A stretch of DNA of 64,000 nt from NCBI GenBank assembly GCA_000827325.1, contig KN832870.1, positions 1,178,001 to 1,242,000 of the forward strand. The letters run 5' to 3'. The stretch is from Oidiodendron maius Zn (lineage: Eukaryota; Ascomycota; Leotiomycetes; Myxotrichaceae). This document shows, piece by piece, positions 1 through 11,620 of the stretch (its first letter is position 1; every line of letters begins with the position of its first letter). The notes under the pieces were generated by a model. It saw only the letters and a list, made by a program, of their open reading frames with translations, was not told the origin of the DNA and made no database searches. The position numbers and the translations under genes were made by a program.

Positions 1-1
1 G

Positions 2-996
2 CTGAAGGTGATTAACCAGAAGCTCGAGCCTGATGCTCGTGATGTCATCCTCCAGGCGCTCTTCTTCTCGCCGAACCATGCCACGCTCGAGGCCATCCTG
101 CAGGACCACGCCTGCGGAGCCACCCTTATCTTCAAGGTCCTCACCACACCATTCTTCGACGAAAGCATCCGCTCATCGGTCGTCGATAACGTGCGCCAGG
201 TCCTGCAGATGATCAAGGCCCAACCATCACAGGGATATAAGCGGCTCATGGACGAGGTGGGATTGTCCACCCGCCAGGGCAGCACCGGACCGAGCAGGGA
301 GACTCCTAACTCGACCGAGCGTCAAAGGCCGAGCTCGAACCATAGCCAGGTCAACGGTCACCTCCCTCCCCAGTTCTCTAGCCAGTTCTATCCGCAAGTC
401 CAGCAACCCGCGTTCGACATGGGCCTGGGCATGCAGCGCGCCGACAGCGTGGACTCGAACCTAGGCGCCTACGCCCAGAACGGCGGCTACGGCCTCCCGA
501 ATCCCATGTTCACCCCTAGCACCATCCCACCCATCAACCTCCAGCAGCTGCAATTCCAACAGACCATGCTCTCCCGCGCCGCAGCAGCTGCCGCACAGCC
601 CATGAACGGCTTCTACCCCAGCATGCAATCCGGCTTCGGCGCATACGCTCAGGGAGCAAGTGCGTCTGCGGCGACGGACCCATTCCGCAGCCAGGGTGCG
701 ATGAACTCCAGCCCTGTGCAGGCGCCGCACCAGATGGCGGGCGTGGGCGCGCCGCTGATGGGCACGCAGGGTTTCGGTGCTCCGCCGGGATTTGGTAGTA
801 TGGGCATTGGCATTGGGGGGATGGGAGGGTTCGGGTATGGGATGAGCGCAGGGCAGATCCCGATGATGAGTGTGGGCGGGGGATATGTCCCCCAGGAGCA
901 GAACGGGAGTGGGAGACGGGGACGGGTGAGTTTGAATCTCTGATATGTGAAATGAGACGGGTGACCGGATGGCTAATGATCCTTCTGCAGAGATAA
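2..996 (+). CDS. Pumilio/JSN1-type RNA-binding protein, C-terminal part (5' end outside window)
   Basis: The gene enters from the left edge, and the reading frame is open from base 2. The first ~85 residues match the C-terminal helical repeats of PUF/JSN1-like proteins, which bind 3'UTRs and repress or localise mRNAs (motifs VILQALFFSPNHATLEAIL and GYKRLMDEVGLSTR). A long low-complexity tail follows, rich in Q, G, A, M and S, typical of RNA-granule proteins. The unspliced frame stops at 941-943. A better model splices a 65-nt intron at 926-990 (GTGAGT donor, CTAAT branch, TTCTGCAG acceptor), leaving a last exon of one Arg codon plus TAA at 994-996. The domain call is confident. The terminal intron is inferred from consensus only. 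Confidence 0.85.
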
Positions 997-2686
997 ATGA
1001 ATCCCTCTAGCATAAAGCACTGCTTCACCACCCGAATCATCCCTCCCACTCGCGGCACGTATGGCGAGAAAAGAGCGCAAGAAGGACAGAGAAAAGCACT
1101 AAACGTCGTAACGTAACTCGTAACAAATAAAACAAGAACCGACACACACACACATATAATCCGGCATCCGGCATATTTTTCAGACGGCGATTAGAAAGCG
1201 ACAAACGTAAATAACGGGATTCTTTTGTGTTTTCTGGGGTATCTCTTTTTCTGGCACTGGAGGGTAAACTTGAAATTCGAATTCAAAAGAAACACTTTTC
1301 TGCCCTTGGTCGCTTTTGTGTTCGTTTATGGGAATGGAATTGGGATCGGAATTGGGGATATAACATTGTCTTTTGTTTTGTCGATTTGTTTTTGTCGTTT
1401 TATTTTGTCGGGGGTTTTTTTGTTGTTTTTTTTGTGTTTTTCTCCCTGGACTTGATGGATGAGGAGATGGAGAGAGAGAAAGATATGTATAAAGCTATCT
1501 GATGATGAACAGAAGAAAGGAGGAGAGCAGCACATGGCATGCACATGGGGTTGGGATGGGATGCATTTGATCGTATCGCTCACATCGATCTAGGGATGGA
1601 ATGGTATGCATTGGACATCACAGAAATGAGCAGCGCAGCTACAAAATGTGGAGAACTGAGAATAGTGAAAAGAGAGCAGAAATGAAGAGATCAAGTCTTT
1701 GAAGATAAAAATTTTGCACAGCTGGAGTGACTTGGTGTTTTTTATCTCCTTGATTTTTGTCGTCGCTACGAGTTTTGAATATGTCTTGCTTTTGTAACGG
1801 CCTGGGCAAAGATACAGTCGCTAGCTAGCATGGGCGGGTACGCACTTCATATATCTATATTACCTGACACAATGTAGCTGGGAATTGAAAGTATATGTAT
1901 TCATATTCATATTCATATTCATATATTTTCACATGCATAAAGGGTGAGGCAGTAAGTCCTGACTTACTGTTGGAAAGGAGATTGAAGGCCATCGGGCATC
2001 GTGTCTCCTTTCATTTCGTTGAGGAATCATTGCTGTTGCGGGGAAAGGGTTGGTGATAGCTGGCAATGACTACAATTCGGTTCCTGATAATAGGATAGGA
2101 TGGAAAGGCGGTTGTGTGCAGAGTTTGATCGCGATGCATGGCGAACACATCTACGCATGGAGCGCGCAAGTATGACAGACGGCGGTATACGTCTCATCTC
2201 ATCATGCCACATTTCAATGCACGGTCCAATTATATTCATCTTCATTCGAATCTCTGTATGCTAACCCCGCTCTGATATGAGCTCAATTAATCCCATGCGG
2301 TGCGCTATGCAATTCCTTCCCTCTTCTCATGTCTTTTGAGGTGCCTATGTCTTAATCCTACAATCGTACATAGATTATCCGAAAAGGTTTCTTCGCGATT
2401 GATCTCCTCATCGCGCGCTATGTATGTTATGTGAAAGGGTGTGCTAGAATCGGGGACGTCGAGGAAGTTGTACATGGGGAATGTCTTTGACGGGGTGTTG
2501 GTGATGAAGGGGCATGTATGCGTCTTTGATTAACAAAGTTGCGAGATGTGGAATCCCTTTGTATGCGAGCCGATGCTATGCTGTGATCCATTTGGATTGG
2601 TTGAGTCGAGGCGCGATAATAATCGTGCGAATTGTTGCAAATCAAACGTGAGGGTATTGTTCCGATGTCGAGAAAAGGCGTGCAGT
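997..2686. other. Convergent intergenic region / 3'UTRs
   Basis: This 1.7-kb stretch lies between two convergent genes, and I see no convincing ORF. It holds a short (CA)n run near 1142-1154, a T/G-rich stretch at about 1220-1440, and an ATTCAT microsatellite. These probably belong to the 3'UTRs of both neighbours. Confidence 0.6.
1899..1922. repeat. ATTCAT microsatellite (4 units)
   Basis: Four perfect tandem copies of the hexamer ATTCAT are followed by an ATAT tail. The repeat lies in the non-coding region downstream of the Pumilio-type gene. Confidence 0.9.
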
Positions 2687-5600
2687 TCAACCATCAACCT
2701 CATCAGACATCTCTGTATCTCCATCCTTATCAGCACCAGCAGCGCCTTCTCCACTCCCCGCCTTACTCTCTTCACCCTTTCCATTATCCTCACCCTCATC
2801 CGCATCAAAATTGTGACCATCAAGCTCCTCATCACTAGGATAGACAACGACTTCAGCTTCCTCCAACGCCTTATCGCCATCGACATCCACGTTTATTGCC
2901 AACTCCGGAGTCGCAGGTTTCTCATTGAAAGCCGCGAGCTTCGAATCGATTAGTGCGCGCAAAGCTACGAGGGTATTCCGATCCTTGGAGGAGTTGAGAT
3001 TGTTCTCAGCGAGATTAGTCGCGTCGCCTTGAGCAATGAGAGCCAGAACGGCGGGAGATGCCTCGGACTGAAGAAAATGTCAGCGCGGGGGCCAATGATC
3101 AATTAAACGAAAGGAGTCGGGAATGGAAACAAAACGGGATAGATAAAATGCAGCGTGTGGGAGATGGGATTGTAGAGGACGTCATCCATGACGACTCAGG
3201 ACTTACCAACAATGCATCGACTAGCATCTGAGAGTTGCCGATCTTTGGACTCGGAATCGCGAGCGCGGCAAGGTTGAGCACAGCTTGCTGCTCCAGTAGC
3301 GAGCGCTGTTCCCAGAGGGCCTGCTTGGGGGCGGGGATCTGGGTTGGGTGGTGAGCGGCGGGAATGGGGGCACAACCGCCACGGCCACCAGTCTTGCGAC
3401 GGACTCTGTGATGGTGGTCAGCACATGGGAGAGATATGTGGCGGCGAAAGAGAGGAAAAGAATCTTACTGAGAAATAAAGTCGAGCTTGATGCCCATCTC
3501 CGGGAGCTTGTACACGTGGCCGTACTCGCGCTGCTCATAGAAGCCCAACTCTCTCTCATCGTCGGTCGGGTCATTCTCGATCTCAATGTGGCCGTTGTTC
3601 TGAATACCGCGGCTGACGGCAGGCCGGATGGCGGAGGCGCCTTTGATCTTGCGAAAGCGGTGTGCTGGGGCCAGTGAGTGTGGTAGGGTGACCAGCAGGT
3701 CGTCGATGTGTGCTGGACAGCGGAAGTTCTGGCGCGGGCCAGGCTCCTTTGCGAGAGGAACCTCGAGGCAGTCGAGGTGCCAGTAGAGGCCGCAGTAAGT
3801 GCAGGGAATTACGGCGCGGTCGGGGGCGGAGGCCGAGCGGTGGCACTGGTGGCAAAGGATGGCTTTGCCCTTGGTGTCTTTGAGACGGAAGTAATCTGGG
3901 GCTTCTTCATAGCCGGCACGGTTCCTGGAAGCCGTCAGGGCATGTTCTTCGATATGCATCGGATTCAACTTACTTTGGCTTTGGAGCAGCGCCCTCATCA
4001 TACTCTCCTTCGGGGCCAGTCTTCACATTGACAAAGTACTCGCGAACATCCTTGGGTAGGTGGAAGGAGCTGGGATTTTTCTTCTCCAGGTTATAGTTCA
4101 AATTACCAAACAAGCCTCTCTCCGAACCAGCGCGGGGATTCCGGGCAGCGGCGCAGGGTTTGCAGAACCACTCGCCCTCAGGGACGGAGTCGCCCTCTCG
4201 CATGGGAGGGTCGACACAGAGGAAGTGCAGAGAGCGAGTGCAGCCATCGCAGCACATCAGCTCGCCACTACCGCCACAGGCGCAGCAGTAGTCGTCGTTG
4301 TCATCCTGCATGTTTTTAGCATACTGCGTGAAGGGAGAGTGTCGAGGAAGATAAGTCTCCAGGGTGTGAGATGTAGTGTTCGTGGCTGATAGAAAGACAT
4401 CGAGCGCTTGCTCATAACACTAGGCAGCCAGATGACCCAACCGCTGATGATTCGCCTCTGAAAGTCTAACCGAGTCTCGACAGAAAAAGAAAACAATCAA
4501 ATCGCTCGCAAAGAGTGCAATACGTACCAAGTTGTTGGTCGCGCCGTTTCCAGTCGGGCTGCGCTCGCCGCTCTGTCTCGGCAGACCAGCGAGGGGGCCA
4601 CCGCCCTTCTTCTTCATGGGTCTGTGTGGCATGGTTATCAGTTTTGTGCGTTGGTGTTGGGACGAAATGAAAATGTATGACAGTGGCGCGAAATGAAATG
4701 AAGACGATGCGTTCGAGGTGGGGTGGAAGGAGACAGAGGTCAAGACGAAATATGAAACATGAGATTATAACACGACGATTGAAATTTCTTGGGGTATCGA
4801 TGTTGCGTCGCACTACACTGTGCGACGACCATGGAGAACAATAGAGGCGGTAAAAACGCGACAATAGACAATTGACACCGCCAACCAGAATAGCCCAACA
4901 AAGAAGGATCGCAGAACTTGCACCACAATAGGTGGTTCGCGCATAGTATAACCCAAAATCACGAGGACTTCCTCGCCATTAATGAAATGCATACTCTGAT
5001 GATGATGTTGATGATGATCATAGGGAAATTTAATAGCTTACGATGTCTTGACACGTAGACCACCTGTCCCCGTCTTCGGCTTCCTACCAGGCCGTCCCTG
5101 GGCACTGGGCGTGCCTGCGCGCGACTCACTCAACGAGCCCGGCGCCAGGTCGGGTTGGAATGAGAGCAACGTCGGGGAGCTGTGGGAATCTGATTCATAG
5201 TTGGCGGTGTGGGAAGACTGTCTCGTCCTCTTGCCGCTGTTGTGCAGCAAGCGCAGAGTCTGACGTTTCCCTGTCGCCGCGGATGGAGGCGCCGAATTCT
5301 CTCGCTCAGGAGACACGGATTCAGAACCTCTTCCTCTACCTCGGCGCCGGGGGCGACGGTGCTGGAGCTGGTGTCGCTCGAAGGACTCGAGAACGGGAAT
5401 GCTCCTGTCGGTGACCTCACGGGCCCTTCTCTTCATGCGCACGGCTGGGTCGTCCTCATCCCACCGGCTGCTCGTGACCTTGGTAGGGTCTTTCTTGCCC
5501 TTGCCCTGAGAGCCTTGCGTGGGCGGCGCGAGGGCGAGCAGGGCAGCCGGGGCCATTACGTCGCTGGCGGGCGCGATGGTGCTGGTGGGGGATGTGGGAG

Positions 5601-7155
5601 CATTGTTGATGGATGATGAAGAGGCAGAGGCAGCCGTGACGGTGGGAAAGGTGTATGTTTTGGGTCCCGACTCCTTGGTGGCGCTGATTGGCCGAGTCGC
5701 AAATCGCGCGCCAGGATGCGTCTCGGCGTGGGCGGAGCGAGAGGGCGGGTGAGCGCGGGGGCCACCAGCTGGGCTCGTGCGGTAGCTAGAGTTGATGATG
5801 TGCTCATCGACGGACGATAAAGAGGAGGAGCTGGTGTTGGAGGCAGAGCGGTTTCGGCCCTGTGTGCGTCCACTCCCGTTCTGGTGGTGGTGGCGATGAT
5901 GGTGGTGATGCTTTTTGGGGGATTTCACGTGCCCAGCCGCATCCTCATTCCTCTCCATGCTGAGCGAGGGGAAGCGGTTGGTTTTGTGCTTCTTGCTGAC
6001 ATGCTCGCCTTCCTTCTGCGGTGATGCTGAGGCTGATGCGGAGATGGACGCCGTGGCAGAGGAGGCATTGACTGATGAGAGTGCGCCCGTTGCGGGTCCT
6101 CCTAGGGGGCCGCCGCTGAATGAGGGTGTCCGGGTATGGGTAGGCGTAAATTGAGATGGACCTGGAAGGGGGTCGCTGCCATCACCGTTGAAGTAGTACT
6201 CGCCCGTGCGGTCCTTCTTGCCCTCCTTCTTCTTGTGCTTCATGACGTTCTTGAACTCCTGCAGCTGGTTGTCGTCGGCCCGCCCATTGTAGATAGTGTC
6301 GATCAAGCGGACCATCCGGGGATTAAGCCTGTGGTCGTCGTAAAGAGTCCGTAGGGCGTAGGCCGTGGGCCATCTTCGATTATCTAGCGCCTCCTGTACT
6401 GCAGACTCCACCACGCGGTCTGTCATCTCCAGATCAACCCGGTATTCTCCATTGGGTCCGAACTGAGAGGGCGGCGGCGCGAAGGACATGCTATGCCTCG
6501 TGGCACTCAGAGGCAGAGGCGAGTGCTGCAGAGCAAACACGCCCTGGCCCTGCTGCTGCCCCGCCGTGCTCGTGCTCGGTCTAGGGATGCTCTTGCGTGC
6601 GCTGCCCTGCGGAGTCTGGGGCGTTTGAGGCTGCTGCTGCACTGGCGTTTGAGGAGCCTGCTCCGCGCTGTCAGCTTTGGCGGAGAGCGAACGCCTCCTG
6701 ACGATATTTATCTGCGGCTCGGGCGTTGAGATGGTCTCGCTGGGCGTCGACACTGCAGACTGGCCCGCCTTCCGGGTAGAGCTTCTCGTTATCGTCTCCA
6801 ACGGCTCCGGCCTCGTCGACGCCTTCAGCACCTTCGCACTGGGCCGCGTACCCAAGGGCGCCATGTTTGCTACCACGCCGTGTCTCTCGATGCCTGCCTC
6901 CGCGAAGGACGGCCTCGCCGGGGCCAGCTGAGGCTCAATCCTGTGGCCAGATGTCAGTCAACGGTTCCCCCTTGCAGCCGCGTGCCTCAGCACCGCCAGA
7001 AAAAGAAAAGAAAGAGCTCCAGGTCGAGCTCACCACTTGTCTAGGAAAGTCTTGGGCCTCTCAGCGGGCTCATTCACGCCGCGAGTGGCATTTTGCGGGG
7101 TGGCAAAGGGGCTCGAGTATCGCGATCGTGAGGCTCGTTGGGGTAGGTCGGCCAT
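2687..7155 (-). CDS. RCO1: RCO1-like double-PHD subunit of the Rpd3S histone deacetylase complex
   Basis: The reconstructed model has seven exons: 7155-7034, 6940-5042, 4621-4528, 4305-3974, 3924-3469, 3405-3207 and 3067-2687 (1160 aa). All phases agree. The start exon ends in KTFLDKW and joins IEPQLAPARPSF, the conserved N-terminal block of fungal Rco1. A long disordered S/P/H-rich region fills residues ~60-690. PHD1 (C4HC3, from YCCACGGSGELMCCDGC) lies at ~711-758, and PHD2 (ILCHQC...CTYCGLYWHLDC) at ~839-889. An acidic tail ends the protein. Rco1 lets Rpd3S recognise nucleosomes and deacetylate transcribed chromatin in the nucleus. The intron between exons 2 and 3 is unusually long (420 nt). 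Identity is confident. The 420-nt intron is the least certain junction. Confidence 0.9.
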
Positions 7156-8363
7156 CGTGTGCGCCTGCACCCGGGTGAGATGGGGGAGAGACCTCCTTTT
7201 TTCTCAGTCTGCGACCGCGATCCGGCTGTCCTGGCGACTGAGTTAGCTACAGCGGCTGTACAACAGGGAGGCAGGAGGGATACTTCTCTCTCGATGCGCA
7301 GCATGCGATCGCACTCTGCTGGAGGGTCGAGAACGCGTCGGGCGGGCGAGTCTGAGTGATGGAGAGGAGGAAGAGAAGGTGGTTACGCTGCGATTCCAGG
7401 AGAAACTCTCGCTTGCGGGTCGCTTACCGGGGAGCCTCCCCCTTGCTGGAGAAGTGATGCGTGCGAGGGCAGAACGAAATGAAAACAAAGGGAGACGGAG
7501 GAAGGAAAGGATGAGGGAGGAGAGATAGTCTCAAGCAAGCAGATCCTCTCTCGTGCGTCGTTGTGTCGGGTGGTGGATTGTCTGTCCCCTTCACAACGGC
7601 CTCATACAATCAGGTGATCCGAGGACAGAAAGGAGGCGAGAAATTCCAGATTACGGCGGCCAACAACCACGGCCTATTAATCTACTTCACACGCGCGAGC
7701 AGAGGGATTATCGCCCCTATATTCCTACGGCAGTCCGCATATCGCTCATCGCATCCATTACTCGTGTTATCTTTCTCCTCTTCACGTTACGTTCTCGTTG
7801 AGGCACGGCTGTGGTGGCGTGCGTTATGTAAGGTAGAACTTCCCCTTTTAGTCCCACGCAGGAATTCTGGGCCACCCATTCATCCATTCAACCAACTATC
7901 CATGCATTCTTCCTTCCTTCAATTCATACGTTGTCATCGCGACCCACCAGAACAAAGATTGGAAGCAAAAGGGAGCACACGAGGATTGATAATCATAATG
8001 GGATTCTGCATATTTGTATTATGGGGGGTAACTGTGACTGCCGGCCTCAATAAAGTTCTATGGAGCGCGAACACGTTTTCTTTCTTTCCTTTTTTCTTTC
8101 CTTTTCTCTTTCCTCCCTTCTCAGTCACTCCACTCCGCCCCGTCATTGCGAGAAGGTATAGCGAAAATGTGATCAGTCCATCGAACTCATCAAGAGCGCC
8201 ATCCACAGTGTCCTCCATTATAGCACGAATATCCCAAAAGGCAGAGGGGGGGATTTGGAATCTCCCGCGAAAGACAAGACGAGATTCAAGCTCTCCCTTC
8301 CATCATTTTCATACCAACCCATCTCATGCATGTCTCCTACAAGTGGGTTGGTCACGTATACCT
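7156..8363. other. Intergenic region upstream of RCO1
   Basis: The stretch contains the RCO1 promoter and the 3' end of the next minus-strand gene. A pyrimidine-rich CTTT run lies near 8080-8120. An open plus-strand frame at 7563-8591 has no recognisable protein features and overlaps the downstream gene's 3' exon in antisense. Confidence 0.55.
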
Positions 8364-9878
8364 TTATTCTTCGTCGTCATCGCTCTCGTCGTCGTCATCG
8401 GCCCCCGCTGCAGCCTTCTTAGCCGGCTTCTTCTTCTTCTTCTTGTTCTTCGGCTTGCTCTCCTTAGCCAGGGGCTGCTCAAGGATCTTGAGAACCTCAT
8501 CATCTGTGATCTTCTTGTCGCTCTTGATCTTAGACAGGTCAAGTGTTGGAGGCGCGGCGATCTTCTGGAGACCGTTCTTGGTTATGGCTAGATGGATCAT
8601 ATTTAGCTACCTCTCTGACAATATAGGTACTACAATCAGGAGACTCACCAATGGTTGTCAGCAATCGTCCAACAGGCTCGTTGTCCTTATCTCCCACGAC
8701 CTCATACTGCCTGAACACATTGCCCCGGACACACTCAACTACGCCGACCTTAGCATCCCGCTCGTCCTCGAGCTGTCGTAAGCTGAAAGGGAAGGTGCCA
8801 AACTTCTTGACTACCTCGGTTAGGATCTTCTTGGAGCTTGGTCGCTTGAGCGCGTAGGTCAGGTTTGTCCGGCGGTGTAGGGTCGCACGATTCTCGAAGT
8901 TCTTGATTTTGCCCGAACCCAGGCTGACACCCATCTCCACTCCCCAGACTTCTCCGACTTCCGGGACTCCTTCTCCCTTGGTCCCATCACCAGGCGCGAG
9001 GATGATTTTCTTCTTTCCCTCAATCTCGTTACGCTCAAACAGCCAGCTCGTGGTGTGCTCAACCAGGTTGCACTCGTAGCTCTTGACGACCTTCTCCAGC
9101 AGGCCGGTGATCTGGGACTGGGACGGGGCCTTGACCTTGGCGGCCTTGGCCTTCTCCTCATCTGTCCCCGTCGCTAGTAGCCCCGGCGGTACCATCAAGC
9201 GCAGGAGCAGCTCGTTAGCATAGTGCGTGGCTAAGAGAAGATCGGCGTTGCGGCCAGTGACCTCTCCACTGGCGCCGACGATGACGGTGTCGCAGACTAT
9301 CGTGCCGAGCCCGTCAATCTGCGCGCCTAGCTGAATCTTGATCGCCTCGCCTTCCTTCAGCGCTACTTCAGCCTCCGCGGTGTCGGAAGTGAGGGGGGTG
9401 TATGGGGTGACGAAGGAAGACGGCGAGACCGTCGTGGGATGGGAGATACCTGTGTAGAGTAGACAAGTCAGCCGCGAGCTCGTAAATCCAGCAGTCATTT
9501 AGATTAGCACCTACCCTTTGTCACCTTCTTCCCACGGTACACCTTTGCAATCTCCTCCTCGAGCAGCTTGTCGCCCTTCTCGCAGATGGTCACGATCTTC
9601 TCACCAGCCACGCACAGTGCGGAGACGGCCGCTAGCACCTTCTCGGAGATGGCAGCGGCGCTCCTGTACTTGGTGAGGGTATCGGGGTTGTTCAGGGTGT
9701 AATCTAGAGAAGCGGAGAGTCAGCATCGATATTTAAATTCTATTCGGGTGCTTCGTGGTGGTGCGGAGGGTCGATTTTCGTCACCATAGCGGGGTCAAAA
9801 CATCCCACCACGACGGGAGAGGGGGAGTTGTGCGGGGCATCTCTTACCGGTCTCCTCGGTCTCCTTCTTGTCTGCCAT
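8364..9878 (-). CDS. PA2G4/EBP1-like protein (M24 pseudopeptidase; 42-kDa curved-DNA-binding type)
   Basis: Four exons (9878-9848, 9703-9515, 9449-8649, 8587-8364) give 414 aa, close to the ~390 aa of the family. The N-terminus reads MADKKETEETDYTLNN, and the pita-bread fold follows (KGISHPTTVSPSSFVTPYTP, then ATHYANELLLRLM). The C-terminus is a Lys-rich block (KPKNKKKKKKPAKK) and an acidic D/E tail. Family members are catalytically dead methionine-aminopeptidase relatives. They bind ribosomes, rRNA or DNA and link growth to translation; the S. pombe relative was described as a curved-DNA-binding protein. All splice phases close (1, 1, 1). The first exon is only 31 nt. Confident family call; the precise role in this organism is inferred. 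Confidence 0.92.
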
Positions 9879-10818
9879 GATTGCGGTATTAGGCAGGGCG
9901 AACGTGAGCAGACGAGGATGGTGTGGAGGGGAATGATCGAGTTATTTGTTAGGGGATTGTGGTGGTGGAAGGAGGTTTGAATGCGCGTGTGCCCCCGACT
10001 TGCAGTGCGTTGTTGTGTGGGCTTTTGCTTTTCGTCAGTGCTTTCCCTCTTCGCTTGTCTACGTTGGCCCGGATGCCTCGAATCGACTCCATAGTATTGT
10101 TCCCGCTTGGCAGCTGTTCGGTTACTGCCTGTGCTGCGATGCTGAGTTCTACGATGGCCCGACACTCGAGGGTTCCGTACTCTCGTTATTCCGTTGTGCT
10201 CCTCGGCGCCGACAGAGGCAGGTATTCATCTGTGGATGCGGGTGTCCTTGAGCAAGCGACATTCGCCCGCCGGAAGCTTCCGACCTGATCACAATGACAT
10301 GGCCCATGTATACGAGTTTTATCTACGAAGAGCATTGGCCGGGATGGATTTAAGCACACGTCCTTTTCTTTCCGAGAGGAGAGCTGTGGCCCTGGCGAGA
10401 TAATCGGGCTGCTGTTGTGTGATGCTCGTCCAAGTGGACTTGAGCACTCTGTGCCCGGGCAAGAGATTGCTCTGTTCCATTGTTGATCTCTAGAGCAAGA
10501 TCCAGATGAGATCTCGATTCGATTTGCGTTCCAAAAATATAAAAATGGTGTTCAAGTGTGATTTGCAATACGGGTTGCATTCAAGCTCTAGTAAGGAAAG
10601 TGTGCTTGCTCAATTTCCATCAGGTGTCTTAATAACGTGTACCGAAACGTTGATAGCACACAACACTTACTCTGAAGGACCCCGTAGTGATTACGTGTAT
10701 CAATAGGGATCCGCAAGAGCTCCTGAGCTCCAGGATAATCAATATCCCCCTTCGCACCCAAGTCCTCACGGCGATAAAGATCGCTTGGAAACCTCGGAAC
10801 ACCAGTTCCCTTCTCTCC

Positions 10819-10946
10819 ACCGAGCTCTACTTCAGGCGGTCCAAGTCAGCCAGGACACCAGGGCACACGATCTAAGTCTCATCACCTAGCTCTTTGCTAC
10901 GGCGGTCCAAGTCAACAGGCACATCAGGATGGACAATATCAATCTC
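10819..10946. repeat. Degenerate ~64-bp tandem repeat
   Basis: Two adjacent units (10819-10880 and 10884-10946) share AGCTCT, a perfect GGCGGTCCAAGTCA core (second copy) or its one-base variant, CAGG..CA..CAGG, and a TCTC end. A weaker third start (AAGCTCGACTTC) follows at ~10952. The translated minus strand gives repeated DLDR-type peptides with stops. Confidence 0.6.
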
Positions 10947-11200
10947 CTCGCCAAGCTCGACTTCGCGTGTTGCATTAATATTGAACCTTGGCAAGAGATA
11001 TTGGCGCTATTAAACTAGGAAAGAGAAGGTAAGAGGATATAGCTATTGATAGAAATTGCAGATATATAAACAAACAAATATGTAGCATCGGACCTATCAT
11101 ATACACCACTGATAAGTAGTATGCAATTGTATGAAGCAAAATTGATTGAATATTTGTAATAACAAATTTCGTATGTACAATATAGACCAAGCCCACCAGC

Positions 11201-11240
11201 CACTAACTGCCACTAACTGCCACTGACTGTCACTGACTGC
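11201..11240. repeat. 10-bp minisatellite, four units
   Basis: Four consecutive decamers (CACTAACTGC twice, CACTGACTGT, CACTGACTGC) differ only at positions 5 and 10. They lie in non-coding DNA downstream of the MFS gene stop. Confidence 0.85.
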
Positions 11241-11620
11241 CACCACTTCACCACCTTCCGCGATGCTGATCATGACATTGCGTTAAAGAGGGGATCTCAC
11301 TGTGGAGACGCTTCCCACGTCGGGACTTGTAACGTATCACGACCCTACAAAGGTACAGGGATGTACTTGATGAATATGATGAATATGATCTTGATGGTGC
11401 GTCTGTCTAGAAGGAGTCCTAGAGACTCGAGAGTTAAATATATCGGGGGATAAGTGAGTCACGTGCCACAACAGGACTGTAGACATCTAAACCTCATATT
11501 GATGGGAACTAGCTGTTCCACTGGAGGGTCGGATTGTGGCTGCCTGATGGAAGATGTCTCTGTCTGTTCCTTAGAAGGAGGCCGGCGCCATCGATATGTA
11601 TTGTGAAGGAAACAGCAACC

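Larger units (their letters stand above)
9879..11620. other. Long intergenic region with degenerate tandem repeats
   Basis: No credible gene is seen in 1.7 kb. The left part is the promoter of the PA2G4-like gene. The centre and right carry two short tandem repeat arrays listed separately and several GATGAATAT repeats near 11370-11390. On the minus strand the 10.7-11.0 kb part reads as a repeated but stop-interrupted peptide, perhaps a relic of a repetitive coding sequence. Confidence 0.5.

Noticed and set aside
534-1151. 205-codon minus-strand frame
   Set aside because: Antisense to the Pumilio-type coding exon and its 3' flank, with S/R/P-rich composition and no domain.
5130-6729. Several plus- and minus-strand frames of 70-135 codons
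   Set aside because: Shadows of the GC-rich, low-complexity RCO1 exon 2.
7563-8591. Open plus-strand frame of 342 codons
   Set aside because: Low-complexity, no family features; its 3' part is antisense to the last exon of the PA2G4-like gene and the rest is that gene's 3' flank.
11201-11240. Short regular repeat considered as CRISPR-like
   Set aside because: Direct decamer repeats without spacers in a eukaryotic genome; a minisatellite.
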